A stretch of 64,000 nucleotides of DNA, taken from assembly GCA_016703535.1 (NCBI GenBank), contig JADJBV010000001.1, positions 2,232,001-2,296,000 of the forward strand, written 5' to 3'. Position 1 is the first letter of the stretch. Each line of letters starts with the position of its first letter. The position numbers were made by a program, and so were the translations under genes. Positions 1 through 7,913 of this stretch are shown piece by piece. The notes beneath the pieces are model-generated. The model did not search any database. It was not told the DNA's origin and saw only the letters and a list, made by a program, of their open reading frames with translations. The stretch comes from Deltaproteobacteria bacterium (lineage in GTDB: Bacteria; Myxococcota; Kuafuiibacteriia; Kuafuiibacteriales; Kuafuiibacteriaceae).

Positions 1-1
1 A

Positions 2-508
2 TTCGTGATCGATCGCACAGGCACACCCCGGGCCCTCCTGCCGGCCCCCTTGGATCCGCGCTGGATCAGCACCGGCGCCCCGGTGGTCTTCGGCGGACGA
101 ATCTATTTAATATATCGCCAGGCCCTCCCCGAAAACGGCCTCCTGGCCACCGCGGGATACGCCGACCACCTCTTGGCCGTCACCGCCAGCACCGCGGAGA
201 TCGTCTACGACCAGGAGTTGCCAGCCCCGGCCGAACGGGCCAGCCCCACCGTGGACGGTTTTGGCCGGGTCTACTTGCTGAGCGGTCGCGGCACCTTGTT
301 GGCCTTCGAGCCAAACGGACAGCTCTATTTCGAGCTGGAGGTCCCGCGGATCGGACCGTCGGATGGCGTCGCACTCACCCTAACGCCGGATCGGGTCGTG
401 GTCGGGGTGACCGAAGAGACGGTCTTCGGCGTACAATCGGAAGGCAACCTCGGGAGTTCTTCTTGGCCAAGGCACCGTCGCGACAACTTTGCCACCGGGC
501 ACCGCTAG
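2..508 (+). CDS. PQQ-like beta-propeller protein, C-terminal part (5' end outside window)
   Basis: The reading frame is open to the left edge, so only about the last 168 residues are present. The visible part has short repeated strands of the kind seen in PQQ/pyrrolo-quinoline-type propellers (VYLLSGRGTLLAFEPNG) and ends in SSSWPRHRRDNFATGHR. That ending matches the Trp-Pro-x-x-Arg-His-Asp signature often found at the end of secreted PQQ-like proteins of myxobacteria. The next gene ends with a related sequence (WASFRHDGRRTNFTP), so the two are probably paralogues or act together. The last 46 bases overlap the next gene. No catalytic residues are visible. It is likely an envelope or secreted protein, but the signal peptide is not in view. 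Confidence 0.7.
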   Translation, partial: FVIDRTGTPRALLPAPLDPRWISTGAPVVFGGRIYLIYRQALPENGLLATAGYADHLLAVTASTAEIVYDQELPAPAERASPTVDGFGRVYLLSGRGTLLAFEPNGQLYFELEVPRIGPSDGVALTLTPDRVVVGVTEETVFGVQSEGNLGSSSWPRHRRDNFATGHR

Positions 509-2652
509 CCGGCGTCTTGGCCCTCTTCTTGGCCCACTGCGGGGCCTGTGAAGAGACCGGCGTCCTGCAGCTGATCCCGGCGGTCCAGGTCCAGCCTTTG
601 GTCCTCGACTTTGGTGAGGTGCCGTTGACCGTTCGAGTCCAAGGTACGGTCACCATCCGCAGCGTCGGGGAGGTCATGTTGACGATCGAGCGGGTCCACC
701 TCGCCGATGATCGCTTCTTCAGCCTGATCGGCAGCCCAGCGACCCAACTCCTCCCCAGCCTGAGCGACGTCGCCCAGATCGCCGCCACCCCCACCGAACT
801 TGGCCTGCAAGAGACCGTGCTCTACATCGAGACCGATGATCCGGGGGCGCCGCGGATCGCCGTCCCGGTGCGGTTGACCGGGGTCCCCACCCCACCCTGC
901 GACGACGGCAACGCCTGCACCGAAGACATCTTCGACGCCGAGACCAACAGCTGCCTCCACAACTTCGCCGACGGCACCGCCTGTTTCCCCGCCGACAAGT
1001 GTGTGACCGAGGCGGTCTGCTCCCAAGGCGTTTGCCTGGGCACCACCAAGGTCTGTGACGATCAGAGCCCCTGCACCCAAGACTACTGCCGACAAACCGA
1101 CGGCGAGTGCGTGTATTTGGTGTCGCCGCTCGCTTGTGACGACAACAACCCCTGCACCGCGGACAGCTGTGGCGTGAGCGGTTGTCAACACGCCGCCCTC
1201 CTCAACGGCGAACCCTGCGACGACGGCGACGAGTGTTCTCGCAACGACGCCTGCTTCTCCGGGGCCTGCGTGGGCAACGCCGCCTCCGAAGGTTCGGCCT
1301 GCGACGACCACAACTCCTGCACGATCGGCGAGACCTGCCAAAGCGGCGTCTGCAGCGGCCCCTCGATCGTCGAACCCGCCGCCGAAGGCCAAGAACTTTT
1401 CACCTACAACCTCACCGAATGGGACGCGGGCGCCTTCCTGCACCGGCGGGAGGTCAGCCTGTCGGACAACGGCGTCTTCTACGGCCTCGATCACTTGCGG
1501 CTCCCCAACAACGAGGGCCTCAGCCACGTGGTCTTCGCCATGCATCAGTGTGGCAGTGAGGTGTACCAGTTCTCCTACCGCCCGCCCGATGCGCACGTCC
1601 TGGTGAGTTATGTGCGGCGCGCGATGCAGCTCAACACCGACGATCGGATCCGGATGGTGGTCGGCGTCCGCCAACGCTTCGAGGATGGCTTTCAGCCCCA
1701 GACCACCACTTACCTGCTCGATCGGCAGGGCCAGGTGATGCTCTCCGGGATCCAGACGGTCGGAGGCGAAACGGGTCGGTCGCTCCTCCCCGATGGCTCC
1801 CACATCTACGGCTTGGTGTGGCCGCTGACCGACGGCGCGCCCACGCCCGAGTCGCCGGCGATGAGCAACTTGGTGGTGGTCCGGGAAGACAACTCGGGCC
1901 ACGTGTTGTGGCGCCACGAACGGACCTCTGGGGACTGGGCCGAGTTCCTGGGCGTGGCTGGGCCCCGGGTCTTGTTCTGGGCCAGCAACCGCTTCGGCGC
2001 CTTGGACTTCAACACGGGAGCCTTGGTCTGGAGCCAGGAGACCGACGCGATCACCAAAGAGATGGCGCTGTCGACCCCGCTCAACTTGGGCGTGGCCCGG
2101 ACCTCCAGCCAGTTGATCGGCGTCGAGATCCTCTCGGGGCAGCAGATCTTCACCTTCCCCGAAGGTTTTCGGCCCGACTACATCCCTCGGACCGATCCGG
2201 TCATCGCCCCCGACGGTCGGATCTTGGTCTTGATGGAGCGCCGAGACTCATCGGGGAGTTTGGCGGTGGCCCTCGAGTGGGTGGAGCTCGATTCCCGGGG
2301 CACCGTGCTCAACACCAAGGTCCTGGACTACGTCTTCCCTGACTGGTCCGCGACCCGCCACGAAGATCACGATGATCCGTACCCCACGGTGGCCGACGAC
2401 GGTGTCGCCTACGTCGGCTATGGCGATCACTTCTGGGCCTTGGATCCGGGCGGCGACGTGCGCTGGACCTTGACCTCGACGGTCCCCAACGCCTTCACCG
2501 GCTCCGTGCCCCTGCTCCGAGAAGACGGGGTGTTGTTGATCAACCGCCAGAGCCGCAAGATCATCGGGGTCAAGACCAACGGCGGACAGATGAGCCAGAC
2601 CGGGTGGGCCAGCTTCCGCCACGACGGCCGGCGCACCAACTTCACGCCCTAA
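463..2652 (+). CDS. Secreted or lipoprotein with ASH-like, Cys-rich and PQQ-propeller regions
   Basis: This 729-residue protein starts at TTG 463, with GGGAG about seven bases upstream, and overlaps the preceding gene by 46 bases. The N-terminus has a hydrophobic stretch ending in LALFLAHC. That is a possible but atypical lipobox, because His sits at -1. Residues about 45-150 resemble an ASH/choice-of-anchor domain (LDFGEVPLTVRVQGTV). Residues about 150-300 hold Cys-rich repeats built on CDDGNACT, CDDQSPCT and CDDNNPCT. The C-terminal 400 residues form a PQQ-like propeller ending in the WxxFRHD signature. It is probably a surface protein. No enzyme activity can be assigned. The domain labels are from pattern recognition only. 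Confidence 0.8.
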   Translation: MAKAPSRQLCHRAPLAGVLALFLAHCGACEETGVLQLIPAVQVQPLVLDFGEVPLTVRVQGTVTIRSVGEVMLTIERVHLADDRFFSLIGSPATQLLPSLSDVAQIAATPTELGLQETVLYIETDDPGAPRIAVPVRLTGVPTPPCDDGNACTEDIFDAETNSCLHNFADGTACFPADKCVTEAVCSQGVCLGTTKVCDDQSPCTQDYCRQTDGECVYLVSPLACDDNNPCTADSCGVSGCQHAALLNGEPCDDGDECSRNDACFSGACVGNAASEGSACDDHNSCTIGETCQSGVCSGPSIVEPAAEGQELFTYNLTEWDAGAFLHRREVSLSDNGVFYGLDHLRLPNNEGLSHVVFAMHQCGSEVYQFSYRPPDAHVLVSYVRRAMQLNTDDRIRMVVGVRQRFEDGFQPQTTTYLLDRQGQVMLSGIQTVGGETGRSLLPDGSHIYGLVWPLTDGAPTPESPAMSNLVVVREDNSGHVLWRHERTSGDWAEFLGVAGPRVLFWASNRFGALDFNTGALVWSQETDAITKEMALSTPLNLGVARTSSQLIGVEILSGQQIFTFPEGFRPDYIPRTDPVIAPDGRILVLMERRDSSGSLAVALEWVELDSRGTVLNTKVLDYVFPDWSATRHEDHDDPYPTVADDGVAYVGYGDHFWALDPGGDVRWTLTSTVPNAFTGSVPLLREDGVLLINRQSRKIIGVKTNGGQMSQTGWASFRHDGRRTNFTP

Positions 2653-2813
2653 GGGCCCGCTCCGGAATTAACTGGCCATCTGGGGTGATGATCCATCCCA
2701 CCTGGCTTCGTTGCCCCTCGTCGACAGACGGCAGAGTATGCCTTCCTCGGCAAGCCTTGCCAGGCGGGCGCCCTCATCACCCGAGATGGCCACCTAATTC
2801 TGGAACGGGCCCT
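2652..2813. repeat. Long imperfect inverted repeat filling the intergenic gap
   Basis: The 39-base arms at 2652-2690 and 2775-2813 are inverted copies with about five or six mismatches; both begin AGGGCCCG and contain TGGCCATCT. Weaker complementarity continues inward (CCTGGC near 2701 and GCCAGG near 2759). The element lies between two convergent genes and starts on the stop codon of the upstream one. It may be a MITE-like or other palindromic intergenic element, or it may serve as a two-way terminator. No transposase is nearby. Confidence 0.75.
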
Positions 2814-2818
2814 AAGGC

Positions 2819-4891
2819 CTACTTCTTCAGGAGGACCTCAACCTGATCGAGGGCCTTCTTCATCTTCCCTTCGTTGCCCTCGACCATCGCCGCGGCGGCC
2901 GCCCCGTAGGCCTCCCAAGCTCCCGCCGGCAAGGTCTCGCCCTTTTGCTGGCGTTCGTTGAGATCCCGCTGCAGCGCCAAAAATCGATCCCGCTGCAGGC
3001 CACGAACTTCGGCGGTGGCCGGACGATCACCCCGGAGTTGGGCGATGTAAGAGCCGATGCCCACCCCCAAGATCACCGCCACCACCAGCAGAACCGCCAA
3101 AAAGACCCAGGTATTGGCGCTTCTTTGCGGGGGAGCCCGCCTTTGCGCCGGCGGGGCCGGTCGGGGTTGTTCGCTGGGCTTGGCCACCACCTGGACCGGG
3201 CTTTGGGTGGCGATGGGTTTGGCGGTGGCCACCGGAGCGCTGGTCGCGATGCCACCTTTGGGCGAGGCCACTGGGCCCCCGGAGCGAGGTCCTCGGTGGA
3301 CCGGCACCGGTCCCGGGGTCGCCGGGATCACCGTAGGTTCAGGCCGACGTTCGGGCGGGGGGCGAGCCGAAACCGCGGCCGGGCCGACCACCACCGAGTC
3401 CTTGTTGCGAGGCCGCTGCCGCGGACCCGGTTCGGGGTCGAAGGTGATGCTGGCCGGATCCCGGTTGGCGACCTCGACGAATCCCGGCAGGCGGGTGGGT
3501 CCGCTGCCCTGGACGATCTCTCCGAGCCGGGTGGCCTCATCCGCCGGGCCATCCGGGCTGGAATTCTCGAAGTTCCCGGAGGGTCCCCGGGGCGCCGGCC
3601 CTGCGTCGGTGGTCGGCTGCTGATCTCGGGGCCAGATCTGGACCGCGCGGGTTGGCATCCCGTCGACCGAGTCCATCTCTTTGGTGCCCGAGGCCAACAA
3701 GGAGGGCGCCGGCACCGGCGGACCGGTGGACGCAAACCGAGGATCGAGCTGGCCAACCACGGCCCGCACCTGGGCCTCGGAGAGATCGAGTTCGGTCCCC
3801 GAGGTGTCTCGATCATCTTCGTAGCCGTTGATCAGCTGCAGCGGCGCCTCGAGGCTGCTCGAGGCCCCCGGCCGGGCCAAGACCACCGTGCCTTCTTGTT
3901 TGCCGCCGAGTTGTTCGAGATCGATCTCGACGATCCGATCGCGCTCCTCCATCTCTTCGGCCTTTTCGACGTCGAAGAGGTTGGCGATCCAACGGGCCAC
4001 CGCGGCTTTGTTGACCAGCAGGCCCGAGTTCTTGGCGTCGTGGCTGAGCTGCTGGATCAACACCGAGGCGTCGTAGGGGCGTCGGCTCGGATCCTTCTCC
4101 AACAAGCGATGGACGAAGGAAACCAACCACGGCGCCAGATCGGGCCGCAGATCCGAGAGGGAACGGGGCTCCTCCGAAAGGACCTTGAGCAAGACCTCGG
4201 CAGTGGTCCCTTGGTGGGGGGCGATTCCGGTCAAGAAGCGGTACATCACCGCACCCACGCCGTAGAGATCCGACACCGGCGACGCTTGATCACCCCGGAT
4301 CACCTCGGGGGCCAAGTAGTGAGGGGTCCCCAAGATCTCCCCGTGGTTGGTGAGGTGGCTCTTTTCGGTCAGCAGCGACTTGGCCAAGCCAAAGTCGGCC
4401 AACCGGGCTTGGCCGTCGTAGCCGACCAAGACGTTGCCCGGGGTGACGTCCCGATGCACCAGCCGCAGGGGCTTGCCGTCGGGCTCCCGAACGCCGTGCA
4501 CGTAGGCCAGGCCCCCCAAGGTGTCGAGCAAGAGCCGGATGGCCACCGCCGCTGGGCCGCCCTGCCCTCGCTCCCGCAGCCGATCGGCGATCAGGCCCGT
4601 GTCTTTGCCGTAGACCAGCTCGGAGGCCACGTAGAGCTGGCCCTCCACCGAACCGATATCCAGGGTCCCAACCACGTTCGGGTGAGACAGGCGCACCGCC
4701 AGCTCGGCCTCGTGGGCAAATCGTTCAGCGAAGGTGGGGACCCGGGCCACGTCGGGGCGCAGCCGCTTCACCGCCGCCAAAGGGTTGTCGGGCCAGGGCG
4801 TGCGGGCCACGAAGACCTCGCCCATCCCGCCTCGCCCCAAGGTCCGGATCACCAAGAAGGGTCCGAAGCGATGGAATGCCTGATCTTGCAC
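2819..4891 (-). CDS. Membrane-anchored Ser/Thr protein kinase (PknB type)
   Basis: This 690-residue protein starts at GTG 4891. Residues about 9-275 form a complete Hanks-type kinase: glycine loop GRGGMGEV, ATP lysine K42 in AAVKRL, catalytic loop HRDVTPGNVLV and DFG in LADFGLAKS. All catalytic residues are present, so it should be active. A Pro/Arg-rich linker of about 300 residues leads to one transmembrane helix near residues 596-619. A C-terminal tail of about 70 residues is predicted to lie outside the cytoplasm; it is helical and has no recognised sensor domain. The gene stands alone, convergent with the PQQ gene. Substrates are unknown; Ser/Thr phosphorylation is inferred from the family. 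Confidence 0.93.
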   Translation of the reverse strand: MQDQAFHRFGPFLVIRTLGRGGMGEVFVARTPWPDNPLAAVKRLRPDVARVPTFAERFAHEAELAVRLSHPNVVGTLDIGSVEGQLYVASELVYGKDTGLIADRLRERGQGGPAAVAIRLLLDTLGGLAYVHGVREPDGKPLRLVHRDVTPGNVLVGYDGQARLADFGLAKSLLTEKSHLTNHGEILGTPHYLAPEVIRGDQASPVSDLYGVGAVMYRFLTGIAPHQGTTAEVLLKVLSEEPRSLSDLRPDLAPWLVSFVHRLLEKDPSRRPYDASVLIQQLSHDAKNSGLLVNKAAVARWIANLFDVEKAEEMEERDRIVEIDLEQLGGKQEGTVVLARPGASSSLEAPLQLINGYEDDRDTSGTELDLSEAQVRAVVGQLDPRFASTGPPVPAPSLLASGTKEMDSVDGMPTRAVQIWPRDQQPTTDAGPAPRGPSGNFENSSPDGPADEATRLGEIVQGSGPTRLPGFVEVANRDPASITFDPEPGPRQRPRNKDSVVVGPAAVSARPPPERRPEPTVIPATPGPVPVHRGPRSGGPVASPKGGIATSAPVATAKPIATQSPVQVVAKPSEQPRPAPPAQRRAPPQRSANTWVFLAVLLVVAVILGVGIGSYIAQLRGDRPATAEVRGLQRDRFLALQRDLNERQQKGETLPAGAWEAYGAAAAAMVEGNEGKMKKALDQVEVLLKK

Positions 4892-4984
4892 CGAGGTCCT
4901 AGCTCTTGGCCCGGTCGGTGGTCCCGGGGGAGCTGGGCCCGAGTCTAGTCGAGCCCGGCCCGCGGGTCACACCACCTCGAGGTC

Positions 4985-5722
4985 TTACTGGACCTTCTGG
5001 TCCCGCTCTTGGTTCCACATGGCCCACTCCAGCTCGGGGCCGGCGTCGGCAAAGTCTTCGGCGGGGGCGATCTCCCCAAGGGCGGTGATCTTCACGGCCT
5101 TCATCTGGCTCGCGATGACCTCTTCCCACTGCTTCTGATCGATCCGGGAAGGACCGGGGACCTGCTTGCGGTTCCGGGCGCTGGCCGGCGAGCTGCCTTT
5201 TCGGACGCCGACGGTGCCGGTGTAGACCTTCACCATCGAGGACAAGTCGGCCTGGGCCAACACCGCAAAGGAGGTGCCGCGTACGCCGGCCACCGCGTTG
5301 TGGGTCTCGACCTCGAAGCTGGAGTCACCCCCGACCTTTTTGGCGACCTTGGCCCAAAGGCGCCCCACCCACAGGCTCACCGAAACCTGGCGGCTGCCGC
5401 CTTCGCCCAGGTGGGAGGCGTTGAGGGTGATGGTGCTGCCCGGCCCCAGCCGAAGCCGAGAGCCGTCGGCCAACTTGAGCTCGAGCTTGCCCTTTTCGCC
5501 GGTCCGGACCGCGTCGCCTTCTTGCAGGTTTTGGCCGATCTTGAGGGCCCGCCAGGCCCCGTCGCTGGGAGGGCCGGTTTCGGCCTCGCCGACCGCCTTT
5601 TTGGGCAAGGCCTGGGCCGAACCTTCGACCAAGCTGACCGTCACGACCGGGCCTTTGGCCTCCGCCACGGCACCCGGGATCAAGAGGCCCAAAAACGAGG
5701 CCAAAAACAGGGACCGCTTCAT
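4985..5722 (-). CDS. FecR-domain secreted protein
   Basis: This 245-residue protein has a clear signal peptide (MKRSLFLASFLGLLIPGAVA, cut near AEA). The middle matches a FecR/DUF4880-type fold: GDAVRTGEKGKLELKLADGS, then LGPGSTITL, and later FEVETHNAVAGVRGTSFAV, the characteristic FecR core. It lacks the membrane anti-sigma segment of true FecR, so a structural or ligand-binding periplasmic role is likelier than iron signalling. The start ATG overlaps the stop of the upstream gene (ATGA), which suggests translational coupling. It is the last gene of a three-gene envelope operon. Confidence 0.85.
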   Translation of the reverse strand: MKRSLFLASFLGLLIPGAVAEAKGPVVTVSLVEGSAQALPKKAVGEAETGPPSDGAWRALKIGQNLQEGDAVRTGEKGKLELKLADGSRLRLGPGSTITLNASHLGEGGSRQVSVSLWVGRLWAKVAKKVGGDSSFEVETHNAVAGVRGTSFAVLAQADLSSMVKVYTGTVGVRKGSSPASARNRKQVPGPSRIDQKQWEEVIASQMKAVKITALGEIAPAEDFADAGPELEWAMWNQERDQKVQ

Positions 5723-6879
5723 TTGCCGACCTTCAGGCTGACCTTCCCCCGGGAGACGTCATCGACCTCGACGGTGAAGTCCTTGAACGACTTGTTCTCG
5801 AGGTCGTGGGCGAAGTCGGTCGCCGAAGCTCGGACCTTGACGCTCAGGTAGACCACGTCCTTCTTCTTTTTCCGGACCGCCACCGACTCGACCCCTCGGA
5901 CCTCGTCCTTGATCACCCGCTCCAGCTCTTTTTGGACCTTGGTGTTCTTGACGCCGCTGATCTCGACGTCGACCTCCCGGGCGCTGGCGGCCTCGGCGGT
6001 CCACTTGGCCATGATCTTCCGCTCGAGATCGGGCGCCAACTTCTTGGCCAGGGCCTTGATGGCCGCCCGACCACCCATGTTGGGGTCGATGTTGGCCGCC
6101 ACGCCGGTATCGTCGGCGACCGCCACGATCTCGCCGGTGTCGGTGTTCAAGATCCGCAAGGTGCCGACCGCGTGGAAGGAGTGCATCTTCACGCCGTCCA
6201 TCACCTGCCCGGCGTCCGAGACCAACACCTTGCCGATCAACACGATGTCGGCGTCGGCGTCCTTGGAGATGGTCACCGCGACGTCGTCCGGGATGCCCGG
6301 GTTCTGCATCGGCCCCTTCACGCTCAGCTTGTCGGCCAACAACGAAGGGTCGATGAACTTGTAGCCCCGGGGCTGCCACTCCTCGATCAAGGAGTTCTGC
6401 ATAATGTTCATGTCCGAGACGAAGCCCGAGTTGCCCCACCAATAACTGAAGCCCTTGGAGCCGATGTTCTGCTCGGCGATCATCACGATCACCCGAGGTT
6501 TGGCCTTGAAGAGCTGCTCGAGGTTGTCGGCGATGGCGCCGCCGTCGACCGTGGCCTTGATCTTGACCCGATAAACGCCCTCTTCCTTGGCCTCCGAGAG
6601 GATCTGGTAGCTCTTCACGAAGCCGCTGGCCCGGGCGTAGATCTTGTCCTCCACCAGCTGGAAGTTTTCGGTGATGGTCTCGGAAGACACCTGGGTGCCA
6701 GCGATCTGCTCGACCGCCTTGCGCTTGGCGTCGTCGATCGCTCGATCCCGAGCGGTCGCCACGTCATCCTTGACCACCGCGGCCACCCCTTCGACCTCAG
6801 CATCCTGGGTCGCGGCCCACGCGGGCGCGCCGCTCAGCGCCACCACCAACCAGGCCCCGGCGAACATCCTTGTTCTCAT
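5719..6879 (-). CDS. FlgT/LPP20-like periplasmic protein
   Basis: The protein has 386 residues. ATG 6879 is chosen because GAGGGG lies eight bases upstream and a signal peptide follows directly (MRTRMFAGAWLVVALSGAPA). Ten more codons upstream are open but have no ribosome site. The region after the signal (GVAAVVKDDVATARDRAIDD, then AVEQIAGTQV) resembles the N-terminal domain of FlgT and LPP20-family proteins. The following 250 residues contain alternating strands (RVIVMIAEQNIGSKGF, ADIVLIGKVLV) like those of Curli/TolB-type envelope proteins. No flagellar genes are nearby, so a flagellar role is not implied. It lies between an LPP20-like gene and a FecR-like gene with which it is probably cotranscribed. 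Confidence 0.78.
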   Translation of the reverse strand: MRTRMFAGAWLVVALSGAPAWAATQDAEVEGVAAVVKDDVATARDRAIDDAKRKAVEQIAGTQVSSETITENFQLVEDKIYARASGFVKSYQILSEAKEEGVYRVKIKATVDGGAIADNLEQLFKAKPRVIVMIAEQNIGSKGFSYWWGNSGFVSDMNIMQNSLIEEWQPRGYKFIDPSLLADKLSVKGPMQNPGIPDDVAVTISKDADADIVLIGKVLVSDAGQVMDGVKMHSFHAVGTLRILNTDTGEIVAVADDTGVAANIDPNMGGRAAIKALAKKLAPDLERKIMAKWTAEAASAREVDVEISGVKNTKVQKELERVIKDEVRGVESVAVRKKKKDVVYLSVKVRASATDFAHDLENKSFKDFTVEVDDVSRGKVSLKVGK

Positions 6880-6905
6880 CGTCGTACCCCTCTGCTGCCC
6901 CACCA

Positions 6906-7712
6906 TCACGGCCCGTCCGTGGCAATGACCACCCGCGCCTCGGCGAGGAAGGTCAGGTTCTGGTCCTTGAGCTTGGCGGCCTCTTCGGCCGAGATCGTCA
7001 GATCGCTGGGCGATCCGCCGGTTCCCGAGGCCTTGAGCACCAACGGGTTCTTGCCGACCCGGGCGTCTTGTTTGGCCAGGTCGACGCTGCGGGCGTAGCC
7101 GGCCGCCCCGTGTTGCCGCAGGAAGCTGGGGATCACCATCTCAGGCGCATAAAGCTCCGTGGTGCCTTCGCTGACCTTGGGCGCCAAGGCCGGCTGGGCC
7201 TTGAGGCCGACCGCGTCGATGATCAGGCCGGTGTATTTGGCCTCACCGGTGGTGTTCAGCGTCTTGCGATCTTTGGTGGGCGAAAGGACCGTCGCCAGGC
7301 CACCGTCGAGCGGGCACTTGACCACCACGTCGACGCCGCCATCCGAATAATATCGGGTGTCGACCGTCTTGCAGCCCTGCACGATGCCTTGGACCTGAGT
7401 CCGAATCTGCGCGTCGTTGAGCGGGGCGGCCGCCGTGTCCAGGCCGTTGATCCGGATGCCCTTCAAGGCCTCCACCACGTTCCGGAAGGCGTCGATCTTG
7501 GCGGCGCGTTCGGCGGCCAAGCGGACCTGCGCCACGTTGTCGGCGTTCTTCAGCGCCGGGGCGCCGCTGCCGGTGGCGATGATGGTCTTTTTGCTCCAGT
7601 TGACCTCACCGTGCTCGAGTTTTTCGACGATCGGCTCGTCGTCGGCCCTGGCGACCCCGGATCCGGCCAGCCAAAGCAAGGGCGACAACGCCCAGACCAA
7701 TTTCCTCTGCAT
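6906..7712 (-). CDS. LPP20-family secreted protein
   Basis: This 268-residue protein starts at ATG 7712, with AGGGGAG about six bases upstream. The signal peptide is MQRKLVWALSPLLWLAGSGV ending near ARA. The body has the LPP20 pattern: a strand TIIATGSGAP, a long helix rich in Ala and Arg (RLAAERAAKIDAFRNVVEAL), then GGVDVVVKCPLDGGL. The signal has no Cys lipobox, so it is more likely soluble periplasmic than a lipoprotein. It is the first gene of a three-gene operon with gaps of 26 bases and then a 4-base overlap. The frame stays open a long way upstream, but that stretch is antisense to the next gene and is not coding. Confidence 0.78.
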   Translation of the reverse strand: MQRKLVWALSPLLWLAGSGVARADDEPIVEKLEHGEVNWSKKTIIATGSGAPALKNADNVAQVRLAAERAAKIDAFRNVVEALKGIRINGLDTAAAPLNDAQIRTQVQGIVQGCKTVDTRYYSDGGVDVVVKCPLDGGLATVLSPTKDRKTLNTTGEAKYTGLIIDAVGLKAQPALAPKVSEGTTELYAPEMVIPSFLRQHGAAGYARSVDLAKQDARVGKNPLVLKASGTGGSPSDLTISAEEAAKLKDQNLTFLAEARVVIATDGP

Positions 7713-7869
7713 GCCCACTCCCCTTTGGCTCATCATCTCGACCTCGTTCCTCAGGATCCCTGAACGTTTGCCCCGGTAACATGGAAGCGAGATCGGCTCC
7801 ACCGGGGCTCGGACGGCGGCCTGGGGCGAGGTATTCAGGCGACACCGTATTTTTTTTGCGTCCGTCGCT

Positions 7870-7890
7870 CGGGCAATTGCGAGTTGCCCG
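7870..7890 (+). promoter_or_regulatory. Perfect 7-bp inverted repeat upstream of ribosome site
   Basis: CGGGCAA at 7870-7876 and TTGCCCG at 7884-7890 are perfect inverted copies separated by seven bases. They lie just upstream of GGAGG at 7899-7903. The position would suit an operator or a leader hairpin that affects translation of the next gene. No regulator is known. Confidence 0.4.
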
Positions 7891-7913
7891 TATTTATTGG
7901 AGGATTCCCCGTC

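Noticed and set aside
505..1917. Long open frame on the minus strand opposite the PQQ/Cys-rich gene
   Set aside because: High GC gives long shadow frames; composition is biased and the opposite gene has clear domains and a ribosome site.
2945..4948. 667-residue plus-strand frame
   Set aside because: Antisense to the Ser/Thr kinase with no domain or start signal.
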